Shown here piece after piece: positions 31,451-43,650 of a DNA stretch of 64,000 bases. The notes under the pieces were generated by a model, which searched no databases, was not told where the DNA came from, and saw only the letters and a list, made by a program, of their open reading frames with translations. This DNA comes from Oxytricha trifallax (taxonomy: Eukaryota > Ciliophora > Spirotrichea > Sporadotrichida > Oxytrichidae): assembly GCA_000711775.1 (NCBI GenBank), contig ARYC01000671.1, positions 1 through 64,000 on the forward strand. Direction: 5' to 3'. A program made the position numbers and the translations under genes. Every line of letters starts with the position of its first letter. Position 1 is the stretch's first letter.

Positions 31451-32450
31451 GATATTAAAAACCAATAAATAGTATATTAATATGGTTTATATCGAATTTA
31501 TTGATTATTACAACTGTAAAAGCAAGATTTTTCATACCAATGCAGAAAATAATTATTATTATGGCTATTGGTATCATTATTAGTTAGACTTTTTGCTTCA
31601 TTAAGTTCTTTATATAATTGAAATTCAATTATTTATCTTTGAAATCATAGAAAATTGATGATCATCTCTCATACATGAGTAGTAAAACTAAATATTCTAT
31701 ATGAATAGTGAAATAATTTTCTTAATTCAAATTTTTGATTAAAAATAATGAAATATATAGATAATAATAATTAATACTTTGTTCTAACATTTTGACTGAA
31801 AGTTAACTAATAATTTTAATTCGCTTATTTTCATCGATGTCTTCAACTTTGGGGTTTTGATTAAATAACTATTTCTAAAATTTTATGAAGCTTGTCAACA
31901 TATTTAATTATAAAGCCATTAAAATTTGAATAAGAGTCATTTTTTCTTGCTTAATTAAGAATTGAGTTGTCTTAATTCAGTTTAATTGTACAAAATGCAA
32001 CACCGATTCTAATTATATTCGTGTGACCAATCTTTGACTTGCTAAGTTATTCTAGCTACCTTAAAAGGTTAAGCTCTACAAGAGCCTTAACCTTGGGTTT
32101 TTATTAATCGTAAGAGGCCTTACCCTATCAATAAGTTGAATTAATACAGACCATAGTAATGTAAGCAGCTACAACACACGCTTGTTAGTTTAGGGAGAAT
32201 TCTTTTTTACTTAAGGAGGCTTATAATCAATTAAATATTGCTCTAATTATATAGCTTCTATTAAAAAGTTGGCAGTATCCCTTTCACTATGATGATTGAA
32301 AGAGGAGGATAGAGCTTGGAAACACCCTAAAAGTAAGCTTTTTTAGTTTTTAAGACAATTAAGAGTGCGCTTTTTTTCATTAAAACAGCTCATTAATTAA
32401 TTGAAATAATAAAAATTAAAATTAAAATTTATTACTAAAGGGTAAAAAAG
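31451..32450. other. AT-rich spacer with one strong hairpin
   Basis: Mostly AT-rich. At 32063-32094, AAGGTTAAGCTC and GAGCCTTAACCTT form a 12-bp stem with a 5-base loop. It is too isolated to call an RNA gene. The interval ends at the ATG of the large gene at 32451. Confidence 0.4.
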
Positions 32451-35400
32451 ATGCTAAACTCAGAAAAATTGGAAATTTTCAATGATAAATTACTACTTGT
32501 AAGCATAAAATAGACTCAGTTTCATATATCCCAATCTCTTTTAAGCCCCTAGAGTTCTAGTAAAAGCCGCTACACTCCGTCTGCAAGTAAAAAATCTTAA
32601 ATGAAGACATTAAAACTGGAGAAAGCCCACCTAACCCTGCAATAAAAGAGGGAGAAATTCTTAATGCTTAAATGCAAGAATCCCTGAATTGCTCGACCGG
32701 GCCAAACTCATCTTACCCCTTTTTACCTACGATATAAGCAAGATATTAGAAATGGAGGAATTCAAACCACAATTTGATCATAGGATTTATCTACGTATCT
32801 AATAAAGTTTATCCTAAACAAAACTGCCAATCACTGTACAAAATTTCTTTAAGAAAAGAGTCTTGGAAAAATTTCTTTGTCAAAACATAAATTTAATAAT
32901 CAAAGAAATATCGTTGAGGCATTTATACCTAACTACCCTTAGGAAGATATATAGCCAATTGAACTTGATTCTCTCAACTCCATCGTTAATTATGGGGCAA
33001 ATATTCAATCTGAGATTATTTCTTTTTATATAAAAGAGCATATGATACTTAAACCATAGGGATAATAAGATTTTATTCATAAAAATTCAACAGGAATAGT
33101 TAGAGTTTTATGGAGATCTTACAAAACTTAAATACAGCTTTTTCAGAAAAAATTAGATGAAAAAATGTTTATAATTATTTAGGAACTTAATAGAGCTCAA
33201 GAGTAAATTTATCAATAAATTCTCGACTATTTGGCTCATTATTGCTCTAATATAATCATGAAATAATCAAAATAGACTAAGACCTATTAAAATGCACAAT
33301 GCGACAGCTTGCCTAAAACCCTCAAATGCTGATTAGGCTCTAGGGCTATCAAATTACATTTTCATTATTGAACCTTACTGTCTTGAAAGGCTTCAAGAAG
33401 AAGTATTTAATTTTGATAAGAGCAACATTGGAAACATCTCACTAATGTTTGGAACTTTTTAGCTCTTTAAAATAGACTTATAGGCGGTGAAAATTTTGCC
33501 CAACACACATTTGTATAAAAATAAAGCTTTTATCCAGATAATTAAAGAAGATCAAGTCAATTAGCCATTTGCCAATCAACGTAGTTAAAGACTTTATATA
33601 GATCTATGCTCTCTCAAGCTCGTCTTCTTTTTAAAACTTTATAAATTTATTATTACAATTAGCTAAATATTTTTACTAAAATGGGACAACATATATCAAG
33701 AGGACTTTATCTTTTTTTGCAATTAGTTTGTCTTGACTGAAGTAGAGTAACCCGCTCTGGGTTTATAAGATTGATTGCCTTCTGAGCAAGTTATAATTTA
33801 GCATTTATCTAATAAGAAAAAGGAATAATGGGCAGAAGTGATTTCATTATCGATGTTTAAAAGTAGATTTTGCAAAAATGAATAAACTTATGCATGCACC
33901 TAATAAAGAAAGCGATTTTTAATGAACAGGAATTTAAGCCAATCCTAAATATATTTCGAAAGTCAAACTCAAACTCTGAATTAGTACTAGATGTCTGTTT
34001 TAAATGCAGTTTCAAGCATTCAATCAATCAAAATAACTTAAGTTAATTTATCATTTAATAGGATTTTCTTTTTAAAACCTGTGCCTTAATTTTCTAATGC
34101 AGTAAAAATAAAATTTGCATTTCAAAATGATTTTTCTAAAACTATTTTAGCATCAGGATAGTTAGTTACTTCAAGGAGAAAACTTTTTAATTCTTATTAG
34201 AATGTGTTGTTTTTTAGCATAAACTCGTAACCCCTACATAATGTTGATTTAATTTGTGTTTTTTCTAATGTGTATTAATTTTAATAATTATTGTTTATTA
34301 ATGATTTACGGCAAGATATAGTTTCATTAACATTTTTCGGATGTAAATAAATTTTTAACTATATAAAAAGCTTAAAGCAATAAAAAAAAAATCTTAAGAT
34401 ATTTTAAGAGATTTAATTAATAAGTATAGATTCTAATTTATTAATAAAAATTATTAATAAAAAATAGTTATAATTAAAATATTATTAATTCATTATTTTT
34501 GGGATTGGAAATGGCTATATTCTACTATGTTTCACCTATGCAATTTATTAACTCAACAGTACAGAGAACCTGCCTTTGTAATTGGAAAGAATGAACACCT
34601 TGTATTGAGGGACGAGAAAAACTAAGAAAAACTAATTATAACCTTTCTCTGAATGTTAATGTAAACTTATACAGCTCTTTGCCAGGTGTCTATTACCTCA
34701 CAAAAAAGGTGCTTGCAAGAGTCGTAAATGAAACAAAATTCAAGGATATCTGAAAAAACTCATTTTTCATAGATGAGAATGATTGGATCTTACAAGAAGG
34801 GTGTCTTAAACAGGCTGCAGATCTATTCGATAAAATAATATAATGTGAAAGGGGTCGTTGGCTTCACTCCTTCCGTCATTAAACAAAAGTAACAGATTTG
34901 TCTCAAATTTTTTATTCGATATGGAAGTAACCTTATTTCTAAAGTTAAGTTGTCTGATGGGAGATAAGAGAGTGAAGCTACAACAGGAGCTAGTAATGTC
35001 AAAATTAGAGTGACTTTTGTAAAAGAAGATACGAAACTTGCTTAAAATATTGCAAACTAACCCTGTTTTTTATAGTTGCCTTGTAGTCCTACCAAATTAT
35101 AGGGAGCTACTTTAGAAACACTTCTTAGTAAATAATATGAAAGCAAGGTTGAAAGGAAACAGTGGAATAAGTCATTCAATTTCAATAGCAAGTCATAGAG
35201 AACTAAGCGCATTGGAGCATGGGGGCTCTCTAATCATAAATGGATTTAGTAGAAGCGCTTATAAAAAATATTGCAAAATAATATAATTACTATTAATCAC
35301 ATATATTTACAGTGAGCGACAATTACTTGTGAGATGGGAGAAAAAATTTAAAAAACATATATTGAGAAAATCTTCATTTAATAGTTTGAGAATTAGGGTA

Positions 35401-36230
35401 CTAAAGGTACAATAATTCTGGAGCTAGATATTCGAAGCTCCGCACTAATCATTCATAATAAGAAAACCAATAGGGTGGGAAAATTTTATTTAATAATAAT
35501 AATGCCATCTTTTATAATTAATTGCCCTTTTTATTCAATATATCTAGAATTAACTTTGATCTTTAGATTTTTAATTTCCCTTGTATTAAACGATTCACTC
35601 ACACACAATAAAATAAGCTCCAGAATATAATTATTACTGTGAGTAAAGCCTCAATCTTTACTGAAGAAATCAGTTATAGCTCATCTAATGATAATAATAA
35701 CTCCAAGCAAGATCTTATCTCCTTCCCTAACGCCAACTTAAAATAGCGAGATTAATTGATATAAGGTCTTAATAGCAATATTAGAGGATTAGCACAAATT
35801 TACAAGAATAGTCTTAACTCTTGGAGGATAGAGGCGAAGAATATAACTCGGAAAAATTTGCCAATCTTGATGAGAATGAAGTTAATTAGCAAGATGATAA
35901 CTATAGGGAAACTTCATCACAAACAGAGAAACAGTCTTATGCAAAGAATAATAATAGAATGAAAAAGGAAGATTCAAAGCTCAAAGAAAAAATAATCTAA
36001 AAAATAATAAGTTGCTGTTAGTAATGAGGAACCAAATGTAGAGAAACAAGTTAACAAAATAGTAAAAAAATAATCAGTTTATAGAATCAAACTTTTCCTT
36101 TGAAAAAAATTAGGTAGTAGCAAAGAGCAGATATGGTCGAAGTATTATGAGTAAAATATCACCTCATATAAACTAGCTAAAAAGTAGGGCAAAAGATCGA
36201 AACAATGAATCTTTATCTGATTTAAATTGA
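32451..36230 (+). pseudogene. Large unknown gene, about 1.2 kilocodon, broken into successive frames
   Basis: ATG 32451 (MLNSEKLEIFNDKLL) to TGA 36228-36230. Successive frames join end to end: about 32610-32915, 32890-33335 (NYPQEDIQPIELDSLNSIV), 33319-33774 (FDKSNIGNISLMFGTFQLF), then 33775-34608, which is 277 codons without TGA (KKEQWAEVISLSMFKSRFCK, VKIKFAFQND). Later come 34605-35000 (FIDENDWILQEGCLKQAADL), 34900-35310, 35310-35640 (QGTKGTIILELDIRSS) and an acidic, Q/N/K-rich tail ending DRNNESLSDLN. The long frames and balanced composition show a real gene. Six or more frame changes mean decay or internal eliminated segments. I could not name the family. Confidence 0.65.
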
Positions 36231-36339
36231 GGTATAACTTGGACTATTTAGGATAATTGAAATGAGTTAATTTGAGTTTTAATTTTGATAAATTAAAATT
36301 AAGAGTTTAAGTATAGAGAAATGATTTTGCCTATTTTAT

Positions 36340-36860
36340 TTCAATTCATGCTTTAATTTTGATGCTCATTTAATTGTCTTCCCTCATCATCCATTATTCC
36401 ACTCTCAAGCAGAGATGTACTTATTATTTGTAATTCAATTGATCATCGATTTGCCCTCTCATGTCATTGAATTCGTCCCTCACTCTTTTTTTCCTTTATA
36501 TACTTCTGTTTGCTTCCTTTAGAGTAAATTCTTTTCCTTTAACTTTCTCTACTTATTACATTTTGTGTTTTCTTTAGAATCATTAATTTATCAGATGACC
36601 AGATCTGCCTTTTTGTAATAAAAGATTATAAGTATAATATTTCTTACCACAATAGGAAAGGAAACTCAATATTGCTTGAGATAACCGAGACTTCATGTGT
36701 GCGATAAGGTTTTAAGATCAAGCCTTTCTCTTCTCTTTAATTTCGCCCCTTAAATGATTTAGTTCACCCCATTTTTTCTAATGAGAGCAGCACATTACAG
36801 ATCCACTTTTTATCCAAGAGCAACAAATTGCTTTTTCCGGTAAATACATAAGCAAATAGT
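36340..36860 (-). pseudogene. Unknown minus-strand coding region
   Basis: Minus-strand frames read KPYRTHEVSVISSNIEFPF, LLWQEILYLQSFITKRQI, then basic KEFTLKEANRSIQRKKRVRD and EFNDMRGQIDDQLNYKQQ. One TGA and one frame change occur. A plus-strand frame is also open here for about 215 codons but is unusually rich in Phe/Leu/His and looks like the shadow. It lies tail-to-tail with the large gene ending at 36230. No family recognised. Confidence 0.4.
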
Positions 36861-37012
36861 TTTGTATCATAATTTAAAAATATTTATTAGGAAATTATTG
36901 AAGATCATTCAGAGTAAGATATTGAAGAAATTTAAAACTAAATTATGAAACAATAGATGAACAATTATTAGAATATACTAATGGTTAAATTTTTTTAAAG
37001 TTCAACGAAATT

Positions 37013-37292
37013 AATAATAAAACCCCATAGATTAAATGAGAAATGAGAATAGGTGTTTAGAGCATTAAGATTATAAATTAATTAAATTGGCTAAAATTAA
37101 AATATTATTAAGCTAAAATCAAATTTACACACCCTGATTGGATTATTTTAAAAGGACAATTAATCGAATTGAGTCAATAGTTTCAATAATTAGCCCAAAT
37201 ATTATAATTATACGCCAATAATAATTAATTATAATTTAATTTATTTTAGCTCCAATTTTTTCCTGTCTTTATTGATCTATGGGGTTTTATTA
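37013..37292. repeat. Short inverted repeat upstream of the methyltransferase gene
   Basis: AATAAAACCCCATAGATTAA near 37018 and TTGATCTATGGGGTTTTATT near 37268 are inverted copies of about 20 bp with one mismatch. They frame about 250 bp of AT-rich DNA and end immediately before ATG 37290. The role is unknown. Confidence 0.45.
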
Positions 37293-38045
37293 AAAATGAG
37301 ACAACCTACACAAACTAAGTCAAATAGTAGTAAATCTATAAGCTTTAATTATATGAGTGGGGAATGAAGCAAACGAAAAATGATTCAGTGTAGTCTATTC
37401 AGGATTTAAAAATTGGGAATAAGTAAAAAAGGATTACAAAAAAGAAAAATGAGGAAATATATTTGATGTTATACTTAGCGATGATCCTTGGGATTAGACC
37501 GCCTGCATTATAAACTTTCATTTTTTAAAAGATCAAGAATTTCTGACTAAATACCTTTAGAAAATATTCAAAAAGATGGTTACTATTTTATGTGGGTAAT
37601 TAATAAGAAGATAGAGACAGCTTCAAAACATTTAGAGGTCCAAAACTTCTATCTTCTTGATATAATTACCTGGATTCAAATTGACAAAAGTAAAATCATC
37701 AGAGAAGGAATCGGCTATTTTTAAAGAAAGTTTCTAACTTTGCATTATGGCAAGAATAAATTACCGTTTGGCTGCTAAAGATAAAAGACTAAGAGTCCCA
37801 CAATTCCAGGGTTTTTTTGCATACCATTGAGAATTATTGAGGAAACAGTCAAACTATATTAAATAATTGAATAGCTTATTTCAAATGGAAAGTATTTAGA
37901 AATCTTTTCAAGACCCATAACCAAAGAAGTGGACTGGCAAATAAAAAGATAGTATATTGTTGAAAAAGCAAGAAGTAAATTAAGAAGATTGTAAAGGGTT
38001 AAAATATTTTAAGAACATAAAACACAAGTAAAAACATTGAGCTGA
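37290..38045 (+). pseudogene. MT-A70 family (METTL/AMT-type) adenine methyltransferase, broken
   Basis: A helical basic lead-in (SIQDLKIGNKQKRITKKKNE) precedes FDVILSDDPWD at about 37463-37494. This is the catalytic DPPW region, with the second residue Asp instead of Pro. From 37485 a frame of 186 codons is open to TGA 38043-38045. It reads ISDQIPLENIQKDGYYFMWV, EVQNFYLLDIITWIQIDK, IIREGIGYFQRKFLTLHYG, IIEQLISNGKYLEIFSRP. These are the MT-A70 signatures (G.F.WV, ITW.., G.GY..., NG..LE.F.R). The family methylates adenine in RNA or, in ciliates, DNA. One frame change lies just after DDPWD and another before it. Confidence 0.88.
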
Positions 38046-38185
38046 TCCTATATATTAAAATTTTAATATTTTTTAATTAAATTATCATTGCTTTAAAAAT
38101 TCTATTGAATTATAGCTTGGGGTTTATAGTCTCAAAGTTATTAATGTTTTTGAGATAGAGATATTGGATTTACATCTCCTCGATT

Positions 38186-39043
38186 TCACGCCGAAAATTT
38201 TTTCATATCATCACGTATCTCAATGATCTCTTTCTCTTTTAAAACCTACTCTTATCTTGTTAAAAGTTCAAACATGTCTTCCTTTACTTGTTTTAAGAAA
38301 GCTTTGTGTTCTGCTATTTACCTTTGTAGTTTTGGCTCTCTACCAAATTTAACGTGTTGTAGAAGTGTAGTATAAATAATTTCTATTCGTTTCTCTAGAT
38401 CATTAAATGTAAAACATTGGCTAATCTCTTTATAAATATATTAGTATTTTTGGCAGATAAAAGAAGAATAAGGCAAAGAATACATCAAAATTGGTTCAGA
38501 ATGTGGGAGGCAAGCACTCTGCTCTTATTTCTATGAAACTACATGTTCTGTTTCTTCCTATTCCATATCATGTAAGAAATTATAAAATAGCTAGGACTTA
38601 GGTTGTCTATCATGAGAATATACACTGGCTAAAGTTAATAGTCTTTTCTTGTTCTATGTTTATTTTATTCAGTTCTTAAAATACTAAATGGTTTTTATAA
38701 AGTGATGGGCTCTTTTGCAATTAATTGTGTCATATTATTTAGCTATGAATTGAATTAGTAACTTCTTAATGTGGATTTTTTAATTTGATTGAAACCGATA
38801 TGATGGACCTTCAATTTTTTATGAAAACATTTTATTATCTCATTTCTGTACTGTTATAGTGGGGATGATCTCTTAAATTGTTTTAAGGTTACTGCATGAA
38901 CTATTCTCTTTGATTTACACTATATAAATCAAATTTTGTTGAATGGTTATCTGGAGTAGGTAAATGCCATTAAAAACCAAGGCATGTGTTTTTTCTACTC
39001 TAATATTTTTATCATTTTTCAGATATACACTACTACTAGCCAT
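38186..39043 (-). pseudogene. Unknown protein with coiled-coil C-terminus
   Basis: ATG at 39043 (minus) opens a 66-residue frame (MASSSVYLKNDKNIRVEKTH) to TGA near 38845. An overlapping frame continues (VHHIGFNQIKKSTLRSYQF). The last frame, from about 38690, is open for some 165 codons to TGA 38186-38188: FYNFLHDMEQEETEHVVSQ, FTFNDLEKRIEIIYTTLLQH and a coiled-coil (LKQVKEDMFELLTRQEQVL, KEKEIIEIRDDMKKF). Total about 270 residues. Two frame changes. No family recognised. Confidence 0.6.
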
Positions 39044-39051
39044 GTTGTAGA

Positions 39052-39450
39052 CTTATTCTAAAAATTTCTGATTAAAATATTTGCTGATTTCAGTTTGTAT
39101 TCAGCTTAACTACTTAATAATATGGAAGTTTTAAATGTTGTATTTGACTTCAATTACATGGGGTTTCGATTATCAACAATTATAAAATTTTAATAAATTA
39201 TCTAATTAAAATAACTTAACTGATTAACTAAAATAGTAATAAACTTAATGTAATAAAATTCATAATCCAATCCAATAAAAAACAGCTCTATCAATACAAT
39301 AATTACTTAGTAAAATAAGATGTAGACATTGAAATATTTAACCTTTGATAAAATATTCTTTTATCTGAATGTTTAAAGAAACAATTTTCTCTGGCTTTTA
39401 TAATTTCCAGATTTTGTGTGATATACTTTCTTAAAAAGCTAGTACTTTAT
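39052..39450. other. AT-rich spacer
   Basis: Nothing recognised between the divergent genes. It contains CATGGGGTTTCGATTATC near 39159, an isolated GGGG motif. Confidence 0.35.
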
Positions 39451-39451
39451 G

Positions 39452-40960
39452 GCAGAAGTAAAAGCAAAAATGACATTAAGTAGTCTCATATTTAAGATGG
39501 AAAGAATGATGATTAGAATTGAAATCATATTGAAGTCATTTGTGAAGAGAGTTCGAGAATTCTTTATGTGATATTCAACAAGGGATTAAATGTGGTCATA
39601 CAGTTAATTAAATATATCATTCAGATGAAACATAATTATAAATCTATATTTGTAAGTTTCATCAATTGAAATGGTTTGAAAATAACTCGTGTAATTTATT
39701 GAAAGCTGCATTATTGATGCATTTATTTCATATGCTAAAATATTTTGGAGATAAACTAGTACTTTATATTAGTAAGTTTTCTGCAATAATTAGTATAATT
39801 TCATTGATTATATCTAAACTAAAACTATTTGACATAGTTATATTGAGATTATTTTTTACCTTAAATTCTGGACGATTATCAGCATTCAGAAGAGCTACGG
39901 CAGTCAGATTAATCTTAATGATCTTGGAGAATATTCATCTTAGTCAAGTCATTTTTAAGTATAATTAACAATAAAATACCTAGACACTCAGATTTTGCGA
40001 AGAAAATGAAATTTAAATAATAGTGAAGGTTATAAGAGTATTTTAAGAATTAGAATTAATTTTATTATAATTTATTGTTTAATATTATGTAGTCAAATAC
40101 CCAGCTCTAGGGCAATCTAGACAATTCACAGAAGGCGAGTTTATTATTTATTAAATTTAAATTTGGTAGTTAAGGATCCCCTTTAAACAATCTGACTGCA
40201 GTAATCCCAATAAAAATAACTCAAGCAGTGTATAAAATTCTCAAAGAGGATATACCAGACAAGTTGACATCGAGAAACATTTATAGCAAAGTGAGAACGA
40301 GAAAAATCAAGAGAGAGTCAGATCTAAGGCAAGAAGTAATAATACTTAAACAAACAAAAAATCGAGTGGTTTAACATTAATAGTTAAGAAACGTTTGAAG
40401 AAGGAGAAGAAAGAGAAGAAACAATTTTAATTAAATTTTGCTTTATTTATAGCAATTTTAAAAGGACAAGAAGTGATAACATAAATAAGAGAGCAGTATA
40501 GAAGAAAACCTGTATAGTTTAAAATTTCTGAAAAGATTAAAGAAGAGATATAAAAAGAAAGAGAGGAAAGCAATTGTTATCAGAATCAAACTTTAATTTG
40601 TTTTGAAATTATTAAAATAGAAGAGTGATGATGATAAAGATTAAATTGGTCCACAGATCCCTGACAACTTCAATAAAGACCAAAAATTAAAAGGGGAGGA
40701 ACTGTTGAAAGCAGATATAATCTAGAGCTCACTACTGACATAATGTAAACGCTCAAGAAAGCAAAAGACTCCTGATTAGTTTCACTCTTAAAATGAGAAG
40801 AGGAGCAACAGAAGAAAGAAACGATTATTAGAGCAGAAATGAAAAGGATTTTTGAAAAAGAAGAGGTTAAAGGAACTGTAATAACAACAACAGCTCATGA
40901 TCAACATGGGATTTTAATGATTACTTCAAAGATTCAAAAATCAAAAAAAAATTCAAATTA
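39452..40960 (+). CDS. Channel-like/basic coiled protein gene with a 320-codon open frame
   Basis: ATG 39666 opens a frame that runs 320 codons to TGA 40626-40628, reading many TAA/TAG as Gln. This is by far the longest open frame in the window. The N-terminal part is hydrophobic (FSAIISIISLIISKLKLFDI) followed by SGRLSAFRRATAVRLILMI, whose spaced Arg residues resemble the S3-S4 voltage sensor of cation channels. The C-terminal part is strongly basic (IVKKRLKKEKKEKKQ). After a frame change, KSDDDKDQIGPQIPDNF and, from 40839, MKRIFEKEEVKGTVITTTAH follow, up to palindromic element A2. An upstream helical frame (39540-39668) may be the same gene. The channel assignment is tentative. Confidence 0.55.
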
Positions 40961-40962
40961 TT

Positions 40963-41430
40963 GGGTAATGGCCCCTAGGGCGGGGCAACATAAATTTTTT
41001 ATCAAAATTTTTAAACTATTAAAATTCCTATAAAACTTTCTATTTAATTGATATAAATCAAAATATTGGTATCCAATGACCATGTCCTTGGATAATTGAA
41101 TTATCATTTATTCGTATACATTACTTTTAAGATATTATTTTGAAAGTAATAAACATTAATGTTGATAGAATAAATCTTGAAAATTATACAAATTATCATA
41201 TAAAAAATATTTATAAAAAATTATAATTTGTTTAAACTTTGCTCATTTTTATACAAAATAATATCATAAAAGTAATGTATACGAATAAATGATAATTCAA
41301 TTATCCAAGGACATGGTCATTGGATACCTATATTTTGAGTTATATCAAGTAAATAGAAGGTTTTATAGGAATTTTAATAGTTTAAAAATTTTGATAAAAA
41401 ATTTATCTTCCGCCCTAGAAGCCATTACCC
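40963..41430. mobile_element. Palindromic MITE-like element, copy A2 (8-bp target duplication)
   Basis: Same family as 5188-5658. It begins GGGTAATGGCCCCTAGGGCG, has long inverted arms and ends CGCCCTAGAAGCCATTACCC, with the right arm slightly shortened. It is flanked by the direct repeat AAATTATT at 40955-40962 and 41431-41438. It is inserted at the end of, or inside, the coding region that begins at 39666. Confidence 0.92.
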
Positions 41431-41438
41431 AAATTATT

Positions 41439-42276
41439 CAAAAAAAAGTCAATTAATTTCTTTAAGAAAATAAGATCAACCATATAGTTAACTCAGTTGA
41501 ATTAAATATTATAGGAGTGTTTAATAAACTACAAATACAATAATAATAATGGCTTTGTAATCTGATAAAGCTTTTACTCTCACAATTCGGAGTATTCTGT
41601 TATTTGTCTTAGAATGTGATTTATTAGTTGATTAAGTAAGTAAAATGCTTTAAATCCAGGGGGGAACCCGTCAAAACAAGCAATAATTATTCTAAATTAA
41701 ATCGACCCATATAAGACTTGCATTTAAAACTTTTAAGAAATTAATAATTGCCTAATTAATAATAATTTGATAAATTCTTGGGACTATTTCAAGTTACTAG
41801 TATTATGAAAACATAATTAATGAATATTTTATAGGCATCACTAATGATATCAGTACAGTCTTGAAGTATATTGAGAAATAGTTATATTACTTTTTATGAT
41901 GTATATCTATACTTTAAACATTATAAAACCATTTAATTCAATATTTGGCACAGGCTCAGCAGCAATATATCATTAATTCTTATAATAACCTTTAAATGAA
42001 ATTGATTAATTTAAATTCAATGATTTTATTTCATAAGAAGTTTTCACTTAGTATTTAACTGATGTGTTGATTCATGTTCGCTTTTTTAACATGATAAGTT
42101 ATTCACTCATATCTATTGTTCTCATTTCTTAAATTAAATTAAATTTCTATTTAAGGATGAATATCTGCCAAATGTGTAAAGATTTATAAATTACATTGAT
42201 CTATTTCCCCCTGTGTTGCTAAAATATGAGGAATTTGAGTTTTTATTTAGTAATGTATTTTTTAAGGTGGAATGTT
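41439..42276. other. AT-rich spacer
   Basis: No gene-like frame. A short GC patch (CCAGGGGGGAACCCGTC, near 41658) stands out but has no context. Confidence 0.35.
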
Positions 42277-43650
42277 TCATCTTAGTTTAATCAGCAGCTC
42301 TTTTTATTTTAAAATTTTCAATGAAAAATGAAGGTTAAGGAATTCCATTAAGTATATTTCTATGCTATAGCTCTGATAACTCTAAGATTTAAACTAGATC
42401 TGCACTTGCTTGCCATTATTCAAGGGATCAATTTAAGAATTGTCATAAAAAGTTTTAAAATCTTGGCTTTCATAAAAACTATATTTCCTTTTATATTATG
42501 TATCTCTCAGAGCTTCAAATCAGTCGCTGTTTATAGGAGTAGATTTGAGACTAGACATAAGATTTTCTCTTTTGGAAAAATTCCTGTATATTATATCTAA
42601 ATGTGTTCATGTTTTAACGTTTCTAGGATGCTGCTACTAGACTTTGCTTTCCTGAGTCTATCAAAGTATAACGACATGACAAAGTTTATTTGGGATTTAT
42701 AATAGTCCACTACGCAAAAGTTAGAAATAGTTGTTTGATATATTTTCTCTTTAATCAATAGTTGTGGTATTTTAGTTGCTTTTGTTATTGATTTTCCTCA
42801 AGAGCTCATTTTATGACAATATCTTATTTTCAAGTTTTATATAAGAGGAAATGTTTTTTTAATAATCATTCTTTGTTTTTGTGATTTTTTGGTAATATTT
42901 TTAATATTTATTCTTTTTTTTATTTCTATTAACTTTAAATAAAAACTCAATATCTTTAAACTTTAAGTTTTTGCGACTAACAGCCTGAGATTTTCAGAGA
43001 AGATTGATATTCTTCTTCAGTTTTACTGCTTTAAAATTCCTTCATTATTTTAATGTTTTTTTTATGTTTTAAAATATATTTCCCCATAACCTTCTCTTTA
43101 GCATTTATAGTTTGATGTTCATTTTGAAACTGTGAACTGTTTTTTAATTATTTTTGTCATTTTTTTTACTTATTGTGAATTTCAAGATTTTCCTTGAAAA
43201 TTAGATTTAGTAAGTCTAGTTGATTGCTAAGATCATTAGATCTGAACTCTGACTTATGCTTGGATTTTATTCAGTAATTAGATGGCAGTCTTTTTTCATT
43301 TGTCTCTATATTTTAACCATAAAACAGCCATACTTTTCAATAATCATCAATAAAGTATTCTAAGTCCATGTGCAATACTTCAATTTAATTTATTTTCTAA
43401 ATGTAAAAACCCTTGTTAAGAGTCATTCTCTCAATATAGAGTTGAAAGATTTTCTTATCTTAATTTTTCATTGACTTATTTTTGAACTTCGAAAGTGGTC
43501 TAATAGATTCCTTAAAATTAGGCATCATCAATCGAATATCAAAATTTCTCAAGCTACATTATTAAAACATACAGTTATGTTAATCTGAAGTTAAGGAGTT
43601 TTGATATTTTTAATCAGATTTAATTTTGAATATCTGTGTTATTTTATTAT
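42277..43650 (-). pseudogene. Unknown coiled-coil protein gene, minus strand
   Basis: Reads leftwards from about 43530 (FQGIYQTTFEVQKQVNEKL). Next is a Lys/Glu/Asn-rich coiled-coil (FRSNDLSNQLDLLNLIFKEN, SQFQNEHQTINAKEKVMG). After an AT-rich break comes a folded-looking part (ISNFCVVDYYKSQINFVMSL, FDRLRKAKSSSSILETLKHE), then FYESQDFKTFYDNSQIDPLN, to TGA 42277-42279. About 400 residues in total, with at least three in-frame TGAs or frame changes. Family unknown. Confidence 0.5.

Noticed and set aside
32063..32094. Hairpin as possible terminator or small RNA gene
   Set aside because: Single isolated stem-loop with no flanking promoter-like or gene context; listed only as part of the spacer.
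34900..35460. Possible MORC/GHKL ATPase similarity in the large unknown gene
   Set aside because: Only loose resemblance (RYGSNL..., GTKGTIILEL); the N-terminal ATP-binding motifs were not found, so no family name was assigned.
36345..36990. Plus-strand frame open for about 215 codons
   Set aside because: Composition is very rich in Phe, Leu and His, as expected for the complement of purine-rich minus-strand coding. The minus-strand frames are more protein-like.
41650..41680. GC patch CCAGGGGGGAACCCGTC
   Set aside because: Too short to interpret, with no repeat or coding context.
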